Source: Paragordius varius
Taxonomy: Eukaryota; Nematomorpha
Length of the DNA stretch: 64,000 bases
Direction: 5' to 3'
Assembly (NCBI GenBank): GCA_964247055.1
Contig: OZ176059.1
Span: forward strand, 682,001-746,000
Positions within the stretch are counted from its first letter, which is position 1, and each line of letters opens with the position of its first letter. This document shows positions 24,295-34,948 of the stretch, in pieces. The translations under genes were made by a program, and so were the position numbers. Under the pieces are notes generated by a model. It did not search any database and was not told where the DNA came from. It saw only the letters and a list, made by a program, of their open reading frames with translations.

Positions 24295-27292
24295 CATGGA
24301 ATATCACAAACATAATTTTTATATTTTATACTATAATAATTAATATTAGATGACAACAATCCAATTTTTGTAGAAAAAAGGGAATCCTCACCGTTCAACG
24401 ATCACATTCGTTACCAATTTTTTCTGGACAAAACGAATAAAAAAACGGTTTTTGCGGCATAAGAGTTATTATAATTAAAAAAATCAAAATATTTACCGAA
24501 GTTAAACGCATGTAACTTTCATCCTTATTATAATTCCTATTTTATTATGATGACTTATTATATTAAGAGTGCCTATATACATAGATAACATTTTTTATGA
24601 CATTGTTTTAACGCATATTTTTTTAGTAATTTGTATTATCCCATATATATAGATGATACTTTTACTACTAACCTAACCTGCATTTATAAAAGCATTTTTA
24701 TAAATATTATATATGTATAATAATTAATTAATAGTCATTTATGAATATTTTGGTAATATTCATAATGTTATCTAATCATTCATATTTCTAATCAATCATT
24801 TCATTTTTGAATCTCATCACTTATACATCCATGCATTTAAATTGTTTAACATTTTTTTTTGATTAAATAAAAATACTTTCTTTTGTTTTTTGGAGTTATT
24901 AATGACCATAAAATGGAATAAATTGATTGACTTTTTATTAAACTCATGTGTTAAATTTTTATATACATATATCAAACTATATGCAGATTTTTATGATTAT
25001 CAATATTATGACTATTTAATTTTTTTAAAATACATTTCTTGTTGACCCCATCCATTTAGTTCTGTTGCATTTTAGTTATCAATAAATTTGAACATAAATA
25101 CTTTTTACGCTTGATTTTTGTTCCAACATTTAAAATTAATTTTATTTTAGCGTTACCATATCAATAGTCACTGGGACTAAAACAAAATGATAATTTGCGT
25201 TTAAGGTAATTTTCAGAAAAAGTTGTTCAAATAAATATGATCAGCCTATGCATAAAAGAGACGCTATAATTATATTTCAAGGATTTACACGTTTTCCCGA
25301 AATTTGCTTAATTTACTTATTTTTTTCTTAATCCTAAAAACAAATCGTATAATCGGCTACTTTTATTATACTTCATAAGACAAATATAAGGCATTAATGA
25401 ATTATTGTGTTCTTATACGCTTGCCAAAAAATGGCTTAAAAAATATTTATGTCGACTTAGTTTTTTGCCAAAAACGCACTAATTTTACAAGGGGTAAAAC
25501 ACAAATTTAAATGGTGGCTCCACTAGGTTAGGCTAATTCATAAATATATTTTTAAATTTAATTCCTAAAGGATGTATTTGGAATTGCTTTGAAATTTTTC
25601 CTCGGTTTAATTAACTGTTCAAGCTTAACTTATAGCATTCAAAACAAATCCCATTTTCTGAAAATCGTACATTTTAAATGAAATTTTGAGACATATAATT
25701 TTTATTTATTTATCAAATCAAATAAAAAATATTTTTAAAATATCGTAAGAGTATCTATTTATGGACGCTTACTCTACTTCCAATATAAAAGAAGTACCAA
25801 TTATTATATAAATTCAAATATGTTTAAAACATACCCTATTATTAATAGCTTTGGGTAGTTGCTATATAAGATATTAAACATTAGTAATTTCTTATATCCC
25901 GAATTGCGTCAAAACCTCATTTTTAACACTCGATCCTTAAAGCGCTTTCCTGTACAAAAAAACCTAAATTGGTGATGTCGTGTAGCAAAAATATTCCATA
26001 CACTTTAAGCAAAAATGAGCTGACCGTTTGTTTTTATTATGATAACATAGAATTTTTATAAAATAATGTGTCTGGAACATTGGCCAAAAATAAAAATACG
26101 GCATCTTTTTTTCTTGACTGAAAAAGAATATTTGTTTAACTTTTGAATGTAACAGGGTTAAATGTTCACTATTCACGATAGTTCTGTGTTTCTTAGTGGA
26201 TGTTATCACTTAACTATAGCCCTTAGCTACAATTTAGTGTAACATAAGCGCATTTATTTGCGTTAAAAAAGTTATATAAAATAATTTAATTATATTTAAT
26301 ATTGGTCAAAATGTTAACCGAGTTCATGGCGCATTTAAAAATTTTAAGCTATTATCTTTTATATATAAAAAGTTGAAATATTATCCGTTATACAGGACTA
26401 ATTGATTTATTTTAAAAATTAAACGATCAAGGAAAAAAATCAGGCATTAACACCGTTAATGTATCCTGGAAAAATATGCCAGTTATTAAACTACCACTAA
26501 ATTAATTTAATCAGAAATAAATTCTTCGTAGATAACGACAATAACCTATTATAAATGATTACTAACTTATTAGCATTATAAGAGAGATGTTAATAAATTA
26601 TTTAATATTTGCATTAATAATTGTCTCAATGGAAGGTTATTATTAAATATATTACAATTAAAACAGAGCTTAAATTGCTTTAATAGCGATTAAAAAAAAT
26701 CAAATAATTTATCACTCCTATCATGTTTGTTGTTAGCGTTTATAATAAGAAAATATTTTAATAATTTTTAACGCCCATATTTTTGTCTCATTTTACAAGG
26801 GTAAATTAGAATTTCATGCGAAGAAAATTGATTGATATTTTATCTTTGGTTGAACTCACTCACTCATACATATTCATATTGTAATTAACCTTAAAACAGT
26901 ATTAAATAATTATTTTTTAAATAAAAAAAATAATCCATAGGGCAAAGGGCGGAGAACTTAAATAATTTATTTTTGAGATACTATAAAAACCCGCAAAATT
27001 TATGGGTAATTCACAATAAAAATTTTTTCTTTTAAATTAAGTTAACTAAATATATATTTAAAACATCTTTTGCCATAACTACGATTCTAATTAACTTAAT
27101 ATCCGAAAAGCGAAATTGGATCTTTTTTTCTAAAATTATCGGTAAGTATTTAAATCTTTTTCCTTTTAGAAATATTATAAATCCTAAAAGATTTTGTAAA
27201 CATTACGCGGAAACTTAACCTTATATTATAATTCAAAATTATATTATTATAATTTAAAAAAAAATTACCGTAATCCTCTTCTCCAATCATAC

Positions 27293-27300
27293 TATATAAA
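27293..27300 (+). promoter_or_regulatory. TATA box of the collagen gene
   Basis: TATATAAA lies 45 bases upstream of the collagen ATG. A start about 30 bases downstream would leave a 5' leader of roughly 15-22 bases. In this AT-rich DNA a chance match is possible. Confidence 0.45.
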
Positions 27301-27344
27301 TAATATACCATAGAAATTCAAAAGAGCAATTAAATTCAACAACT

Positions 27345-30300
27345 ATGACTGGTTCAAGTGGACTCGGTGTAAGCAAGTTAAACATCTTCTTTTGTTTAAC
27401 GTGCTTTGCAGTGGTTTTTGTGACATGTCTTTTTGTACTTCCATCATTCTACAGTCAACTCAGTCAAATCCAATCGGAACAGGCTGAGCTGGTCTCATCT
27501 ATGATGACAAAACTCGAAAAACGACAAAAAGTTATTGATAAAATGCACCGAAAACTTGAGGAAATGAGGGTATTTTTTTCATACTTTTTTAAGGCTCATT
27601 TAAACGAGATCATTATAGAATATAATATATTTATCTGTTAAATTGCATATCATAAAAGAAAAATGGTTCTCTTTTATAGTAAAATTAAAATTCTGAAAAC
27701 TTTATCTTTTGAACCAACAAACTCAAATTATAAAAAACATTTTGTCAGTTAATAACAGTACATAATGACTAACATATACATAATTTAATATTACTTTCCA
27801 TCCATATAAAATGATTTAATCGTCTGTTTATGTTGAGATTAAAAATAATAAAAAAAAACAGTTGCTGTATTTCCCCATATAATAATATATTACGATAACA
27901 ATATAATATTTATTCAATATAATAGTTAAATACCAAATTCGATATAAATGATTGATTATTTATATACTGTAATATTTAGGACGAACGATACGAATCCAAG
28001 GTTAATGATTTGAAAACAAAATTATCAAAAGCCAGCGACAGCGTTGAAATGAAAAAACTTCAGCGACGTAGCAAACATCAACAAGTAATTTGAATTATTC
28101 TTCCACATTTTTATGAAAACAACTGTAATCATCAACTATGTGGAAAAAAATGTTAAAATGGATGAAATTATTTTTCAAAATGAAAGAAACTTTATAATTT
28201 ACAGTAAAATTTTATAAGGGGTAAGATTTAAAAAATCTAATTTTAAACTTAAAGAACCGGTTTTATAGTTAAAAATCTGTTAGTTGCTGTAAAGCATAAT
28301 TAAATTTACACGCATTAAGTTGACAGCTATTTACCTTACGATTTCCATTTTAGTTATTTATAATTTATTTAATTAGTTATCTGGCGGTCGTACCAAACGT
28401 CACACTTTCATCCAAGCTGATACCGGCTTGCCAGCCCCGCGTCCCATTGAACGTCCTATAAATGTAGGTGGTGGATCTTTCGGTGCATCAGGAGGACCAC
28501 TTCAAGGAGGTGCAGGTGCTGGTGAATTTGATGCTGGATCAGCTGGTTTCGGATCAGCCGGTTTCGGATCAGCTGGTGGTGCTGGTGCCGGTTTTGGTGC
28601 GGCTGGAGGTCGAGGTGCTGCCATCCGAGCCGGACTCGCCCGGGCTCGGGCTGGTGGAGCTGCAGGCTTTGGCGGCGCGAGAACTGGTGCTTTCCTTCAG
28701 GCCGTTAGTAGCCGAGCTGGTGGCTTCAGCGTACGACGCATTGAAGCTGGTCGTGACGATGCCCATTACCAACGATTAGCAGCTGAATTGGCCCGCACTG
28801 GTGGTGTCACGGAAGTTGGTGAGTGTCACAAAAATTCTTTTTTAACACAGTAATAAAATTCTTATTATTTGAAAATAGGTCCCTCCCAAAATTAACATAA
28901 CACCTAAATATTTATCATAATATATTTTAGATTGTGGATGCCCACATGGTAAAGATGGTGCTCCAGGTCTTCCCGGTCCACCCGGTAACAAAGGACGCCC
29001 AGCAGGCCCAGGTCTTGACGGAAAACCAGGAGAAAGAGGTCGTGATGGAGAACTTGGTGACGCTGGTTTAGATGGACCTCAAGTAAAATTTCTTATGCTT
29101 AATTATCTTATTGACATTTTGAAATAAGATGTTTCAATATTCATATTAAATCATATCTCGATTAATTTTGAAAGGGTCCACCAGGAGCTCCCGGTGCTCC
29201 AGGAAATGACGGACAACCAGGAAAACGAGGAGCTCCAGGACGCCCAGGCGCCCCTTCTATTCCAGGCAAAGATGGTCAACCAGGTGCTGATGGATTACCC
29301 GTATGTTTCTATAAATAATGATAAGTCATATAACGTTATATGCTTCTTGATAAAGTTTAAAATAAAAATTGTTAATAAACCAATTATGTGTTTATATCTG
29401 CCAAGCTTAAAATTGATATGTATTTTTACAGGGTCTACCCGGAACTGATGGTATTCCAGGTGCCGATGGAAATCCCGGTGCTGACGGTATTCCAGGCAAC
29501 GATGGTTTAGATGGTGCCCCAGGCAATCCCGGCAAAGCCGGAACCCCAGGTGCTAAGGGAAGTATTGGACCAAAGGGACCCGACGGACAAGCCGGCCAAC
29601 CAGGTCTAGATGGTCTTCCCGGAAATGATGGTGCTCCAGGTGCTCCAGGACGTGACGGAAACCCCGGGGCTAGTGTTTTGGCACCAGGTCCTCCAGGAGA
29701 CGCTGGCGCTCCTGGACGAGATGGTCAACCCGGTCGCCCAGGCTCAGATGGAAAACCCGGAAGAGATGGTTTCCCGGGTCGTGACGGAAACCCCGGACCA
29801 GATGGTAACCAAGGGCCCTCAGGTCCCCCTGGTCCAGATGGTAAACCAGGAGCACCCGGTAAAGATGGAGCACGTGGGAATGATGGACGCCCAGGAAATC
29901 CAGGGGCAGATGGTAAACCTGGAAATCCAGGACAAAAAGTAAATTTTAATTTTTAAAAAATAATATTTTGTTTATATTATATTGAATATTTTCCAACAAA
30001 ATCATACAGGGTTTCCCCGGACTCCCAGGTCTTGATGGTCAAAATGGTAATGCTGGAAATCCAGGTCGCGATGGTATTCCAGGGCGAGACGGTTTCCCTG
30101 GACAAGATGGTCGACCCGGAGAAGATGGCCAACCAGTAATTTTCATTTAATTTATTAATTTGAATAGAAAAGAGCCAATATTCCTTCTAAACATTAATAA
30201 ATGCTCTTTTTCTATCACTAGGGCAAAAATGGAGAACCAGGTCGCAATGGCAAAGATGGAACCCCAGGAGAACGTGGAGCTGATGGAAAACCAGGTGCCG

Positions 30301-31521
30301 CTGGAAATCCCGGATTCGATGGCAAAGCCGGAGAACCAGGTCGAGAAGGTGCAGCTGGTTTACCCGGAGATTCTGGAGCTCCAGGAGCCGATGGACGGCC
30401 CGGAGGAAAGGGACCAGATGGTGCCCCAGGTCCAAAGGGTGAATTGGGAGCTCCCGGCGAGCCCGGTCGTGATGGACGCCCTGGAAATGATGGGCGACCC
30501 GGTGCCGATGGTCAAATCGGTGGTCCAGGTCCACGTGGGGCCCCAGGTGAAGGTGGATTCCCCGGCAAAAATGGTGAAAAGGGAGCCGCAGGTGCTGCTG
30601 GTAGAGATGGTGAACCAGGAACTTCCGGAAATCCTGGACGAGATGGACCACCCGGTTCCCCAGGTGCTCCAGGAACATGCAAATCTGAATGCCGCGCTGA
30701 CACACGCATTATGTGTACGTACTTAAATTTGCGTGTCATTATATTATTAAAAAAATATAAAAATTTAATATTTATTAATGTCAATTTGTTATTTAGCTCT
30801 TTGCGGTGGCTCCGTTTACTATCATTGGGGTAGTAAAACTTGCGCTGACTCAAACTCACGCTCCAATATCATATTGAGTGGTTATATCGTAGGCGGTGCC
30901 TATGGAGATGACAGACCAGGAGGTGGTCACAATTATCTCTGTTTACCAGAAAATCCGGAACTCAAAGGGTATATATATATATATATATGCATATCCCTAA
31001 AGTGTAGCTTTGTATATTTGGTATTTTTTAATAATAAAATATTTATTACATAAATAAATTAAAAAAATATTGTTAATATACCCAGATTTATCCCAGGATT
31101 TTCTGGACCAGGAAATACACCCTTGTCCGGGTTGTACGGTGCTGAATACCGCATCCATGGTAAATCTAGTCCCTTCATCACACCCATCGGAGTACTCCAG
31201 GGTCAACAAGCCGTATGTGCTATTTGCTACACCTTCCACATGTGCGAACATGTCATGATTCCCGGACACAAGGAATGTCCCAAGAGCATGGTTAAGGAAT
31301 ACTCCGGTTATTTGATGGCTCTTAGCAATAAATTTTCACGATCTGAGTACATTTGTGTTGACCGAACCCCAGATGCCAGTTATGAGGGCGGTCGCCAAGG
31401 TGGTGCCCGTGGTGACATAAGCGGCAGTGCTCTTTTCATCGTAGAAGTTAAGTGCGGAGCTCTCCCGTGCTCTGCTTATCCCGATGGTCGTGAAATTGCT
31501 TGCGTTGTTTGCGGCAAATAA
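27345..31521 (+). CDS. Membrane-anchored collagen with cuticle-collagen-like N-terminus and spongin-type C-terminal domain
   Basis: Complete, 927 residues. Exons: 27345-27569, 27980-28084, 28377-28818, 28931-29082, 29175-29300, 29432-29938, 30010-30135, 30222-30714, 30797-30968, 31086-31521; all GT/AG and in phase. Residues 13-32 form one TM segment and about 36-105 a charged, heptad-like stretch. RTKR at about 115-118 is a furin-type site, followed by a Gly/Ala-rich region (about 140-225). Gly-X-Y repeats run about 264-712, opened by CGCPHG and broken once at GAPSIPG and once at GASVLAPG. The last 215 residues are a Cys-rich globular domain. The TM, coiled coil and RXXR recall nematode cuticle collagens; the end resembles sponge short-chain collagens. 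Likely a type II membrane precursor, trimerised and then shed to cuticle or matrix. Several exons start with Gly and keep phase 0, as in collagens. Collagen exons are clearly richer in G+C than their surroundings. Confidence 0.93.
28931..30714 (+). other. Triple-helical Gly-X-Y region of the collagen
   Basis: Exons 28931-29082, 29175-29300, 29432-29938, 30010-30135 and 30222-30714 encode about 450 residues of Gly-X-Y. Many triplets are GRDG, GADG, GNPG and GKPG, so the helix is highly charged. Two exons are exactly 126 bases. Cys pairs flank the helix (CGC before, CKSEC after), suited to interchain disulfides. Confidence 0.92.
30797..31521 (+). other. Spongin short-chain-collagen type C-terminal domain
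   Basis: The last two exons encode about 200 residues with a fixed set of motifs. In order: [94 protein letters not shown]. From memory this order matches the C-terminal domain of Ephydatia short-chain collagen C4 and its invertebrate relatives, which have been described as related to type IV collagen NC1. Confidence 0.8.
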
Positions 31522-31663
31522 ATGAAATGAACACACACTTAAAATATTTATTATAATTATAATAATATACACCTGTTTGTTTATTATATATATTTGGATG
31601 CATTTAATCATGCAATTACTGTTTGTTAAACTTAAACTTCCCCCTATTTTTTGTTATTGATAA

Positions 31664-31669
31664 AATAAA
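31664..31669 (+). terminator. Candidate polyadenylation signal of the collagen gene
   Basis: AATAAA about 145 bases after the stop. Another AATAAA overlaps the stop codon itself (31517-31522) and is less likely to serve. Confidence 0.4.
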
Positions 31670-32211
31670 TTGATCACAGCATTTACATTATTTTTTATAT
31701 ACGCTTCTAGAGTCATGGTATGAATTGTAAAGATATATTTTTGAATATATATTACAAAATGGCCTTTATTAATAACCAACCAAATTGGTTTGATTTAAGG
31801 TAAAATTGAAACATTTATGCAGTTAATATTTTGAGCATTAAATATTATCAATAGTTTATTAACTTTTATAATATAACAGGTACTGGCAAATTTTAAAAAA
31901 ATTCATCGTTCAAGTGTCTGTATTACAAATAATAATGTGAGTTCTATGGCAAGGATGTTAATTAATTAAATATATATAAATAAATTTTTCGTTCGCAAAA
32001 GCACATTTTGTAATCTTTATAACCTACAATGTGCTTTAAAATTTGGGTTTGACTACTTGTTAAAGGGTCAATTTCTGGAGTTAATTAATTTAAAAAGTTT
32101 TGGAATTTTTAAAGCTAACTAATTTAAAAGTTTCTAGGGGATGCGTGGGAAAAAAATAATCTTTGCTTTTGCACATGTGGTCTATAAATACTAATATTTC
32201 AATATATTGTT

Positions 32212-32480
32212 GTTCGACCAATTCAAATTCACCCTAAAATAAGTTATATGTTTTTTAAGATTAAAAATTACCTATATTCTTTTATATTTTTAAAAAATGA
32301 AATTTTGTTTAAAATTAAAATAATACTGAAAAAATAATAAACTATGCCATAAAGATATATTTCATTTTACCGAAATTTCATAATTTATTTTTAGGGTGAA
32401 TTTGAATTTTTTACGGGGGAAATTAAATTGGACGGTAAATTCGAATTGTTTAAGGGTGAATTAGAATGGTAAACGGTATA
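32212..32480. mobile_element. MITE family B
   Basis: Family middle sequence present; right end AGAATGGTAAACGGTATA. Left tip weak. Confidence 0.6.
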
Positions 32481-32702
32481 ATTGATTAGAATAAAATATG
32501 CATAATAGGTCAATATATGGTTCAAAATTCCACTATCATAGCTGATCTTTGGATGAGGAAATCGACTTTAAAAATTAAAAAATTTGGGTAACTCATTGTG
32601 TTGGGACAACAGATCCCAACACTGATTTTAAACAGTCAGTGGTTTTATAAGTATTTTTATGAATTTTCTTTTTGTTTTCAATTTATTTTGTTATTAATAG
32701 AT

Positions 32703-32736
32703 ATAGTAAAAATTGAAATTATACGGACACAACGAC
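32703..32736. mobile_element. MITE family A, end fragment
   Basis: Only the left terminal 34 bases (AGTAAAAATTGAAATTATAC and on) are present. Confidence 0.5.
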
Positions 32737-33130
32737 ATGTGTGTATTAGCTAAATATAAAAATAATGCAAAACAAACCATTACTGTTATATTAATGTTAT
32801 ATGTGATTTAGATAAAAATTAGCTTGAACTAGAATCAAATAAACAGGATATTTTGCAAAAATGTTGTAAAATAAAAGTGGCGCCGAAGTAGTTTGATATG
32901 GATCATTTTTTCAGGACTAAATTTTATTGAAATATTTTGGCTTATTTTAATTTACAATGGGATAGAAGCATAAATTAATATTAGAACCATTCTATTCGCT
33001 GGTATTTTAATCATACCAATTTAAAAATGGTGTGAAGTCCCTAGATACCCCTTGAATCGAAGGATTATATGCTAAAAAATCGCAATTAATCATAATTACC
33101 AACAAATAACACTGCCACAAAGTAAAGTTT

Positions 33131-33572
33131 TATACCATTATCACCAAGAATGTCCTTGAACACTTCAAGAGCGTCCTAAAACACTTAAAGTTGGTCCTTA
33201 TTTTTAGTTAATTCTCAAAATTTTTATGTTTTAATTTAACCGTAATTTTTGCATTTATTTTTTATTCAAAACCACTATTTTTATTGAATTGTAAATGTTT
33301 TTGTAAAATTGTAAATAATAACCCAAACTTATATAATTTTAGATACGTGTTAGATCATAAATATTTAAAAATATTTTTAAGAAATTAATAAAGATATTAG
33401 GTTTCTAAATGATTAAAAGTGATATTTAAAATTTATGTTAAATATAAATAATAGGTCAAAAATGAAAAAATAGATGAATGATATGCGATTTGATTGATAA
33501 AAGTTGAAAGCAAAACAAAAATAAGACCAACTTGAAGTGTTCAACGACACTTTTGAAGTGCAAATGGTATAT
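33131..33572. mobile_element. MITE family G
   Basis: Left TATACCATTATCACCAAGAA, right GAAGTGCAAATGGTATA. Same arms as the copy at 2374. Confidence 0.65.
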
Positions 33573-34022
33573 ATTGCTACGCGTAATACACCCTAAACAA
33601 TATTACATTTATTATATAAATAAAAAACCATATAATTTATTTCAACCATAATAGTTTTTTTTCCGTTAGCCATAAACGAACGAAAAAAATGATACAATAA
33701 TATAAAACACCATAATGATTGCAAAATAAAACATAATAAAAATTGTTAAAGTTCAGTTAAATTAAATATAAAACAACCTAATCTAAAAGCAAAAAAAATG
33801 ACACAAAAATATATTGGATTAAGTTTAATCAAATCAAAATAAATTAATAATGTAATTTTCTTCTGATTTATGCAGATATGGAGTTACAGTCGAATATTTT
33901 TCAGTATGATATAACAACTTAAAAGATAAGTTTGTAATATAATAATGAATGATATTAACAGACTAATTAAAATATATTATAAATAGCATTTATTATGATG
34001 TGGTGGATATGGATACATATAT

Positions 34023-34321
34023 ACAGTGTATGTAAAAAATGAAATTATACAAACGAAAACGTAAAAATTTAACAACACAAATTTTTTTCAAAAAACAACC
34101 ATACTTTTTTAAATCTTGATTTTTTATGATCATAACTCATCGTTTTGAGTAATAAAATAAAAAACGGAGAGGTTACACTCTAAATCATATATTTTAAAAG
34201 GTAATTAACGAGTTTAACGTGAGACATATCAAGGTTTGAAAAAGTATGATTATTTTGTAAAAAAATTGCCTCTTAGTTTTTATGTTTTGACTGTGAATGT
34301 ATAATTTAAATTTTAACTGTA
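34023..34321. mobile_element. MITE family A
   Basis: Left ACAGTGTATGTAAAAAATGA, right TTTTAACTGTA, inverted arms. Its right edge lies 10 bp before the acceptor AG of the TM exon at 34332. Confidence 0.65.
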
Positions 34322-34331
34322 ATTAATGCAG

Positions 34332-34429
34332 GTGTAAGCTCGCTTTTGGGTCTATTAATTTTATTACCACTATTATTACCCTTCGCCCTTCAGGTGAGGC
34401 ACTTCAAAAAACGTAATAAGGATTACTAG
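34332..34429 (+). CDS. Possible terminal exon: TM segment and short basic tail
   Basis: After the acceptor TTAATGCAG the sequence reads GT + 31 codons + TAG. It contains a hydrophobic run SSLLGLLILLPLLLPFALQ followed by a basic tail VRHFKKRNKDY. That is the look of a type I TM anchor with a 12-residue cytoplasmic end. Base composition rises over this stretch as in exons. The entry phase fits the unused perlecan donor at 21137 (T|GT gives Cys). It could instead belong to another gene or be chance. Confidence 0.4.
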
Positions 34430-34948
34430 CTTTAAAAGTATCATTATGCGGCAAAAAATCGATATTAATTTAAAATTTATATACAAATCTACAATATATA
34501 TGATATATATAATATAATATATTAAAAATTTTGACATCAAATTAATGATATTGCAAACATTATGTTTTATTACATATTCAACAAAAGCGAGAGCGGTGTT
34601 TTTTGAAAACAGACATATATCTTACTATAAAAAATTAGGTGAAAGACTAGCTTCAAGTTGGGTTAAAATATATAAATCTAATATATATTTTTTGAATTAT
34701 ATTGTATTCAATTTCTATTTTGTATACATGGTAACAAAGAAAAATATTAACAATCTACCGCCTAAAATAAAAATGTCAACAAAAAAATTTTCCCAAATAT
34801 GAATTAAAAAGGTCAAAAAAATGTTAAAAAATATTCAATTTTACTTGATTTTCGATATGAATAAAAAAATATGGACAAAATAAAATGATTATATATATAT
34901 ATATGTATGTATGTACATTATTGACTCAAATAAGGGATAGATCTAAAC

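Larger units (their letters stand above)
21161..27292. other. Spacer between perlecan and collagen genes
   Basis: About 6.1 kb with no gene I can support. It holds a family B MITE (about 21200-21470), a decayed ex-coding stretch (about 22000-23060) and AT dinucleotide runs at 23919-23942 and 24267-24294. From 23.1 to 27.2 kb the sequence is plain AT-rich DNA. If the perlecan gene uses the exon at 34332, all of this is intron. Confidence 0.5.
31670..34331. other. Spacer between the collagen and cyclase genes
   Basis: Holds a family B MITE (about 32212-32480), a family A end fragment (32703-32736), a family G MITE (33131-33572) and a family A copy (34023-34321). No gene is supported in the rest. 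Confidence 0.5.

Noticed and set aside
28468-28779. Second open frame over the Gly/Ala-rich exon of the collagen gene
   Set aside because: It overlaps exon 28377-28818 in another frame and has no splice partners in phase.
30160-30726. Long open frames on both strands over the collagen exons (plus frame 2, and minus 30187-30705)
   Set aside because: They are by-products of the regular GGN-CCN repeat in Gly-X-Y coding DNA. The frame that gives Gly every third residue and matches splice phases is the real one.
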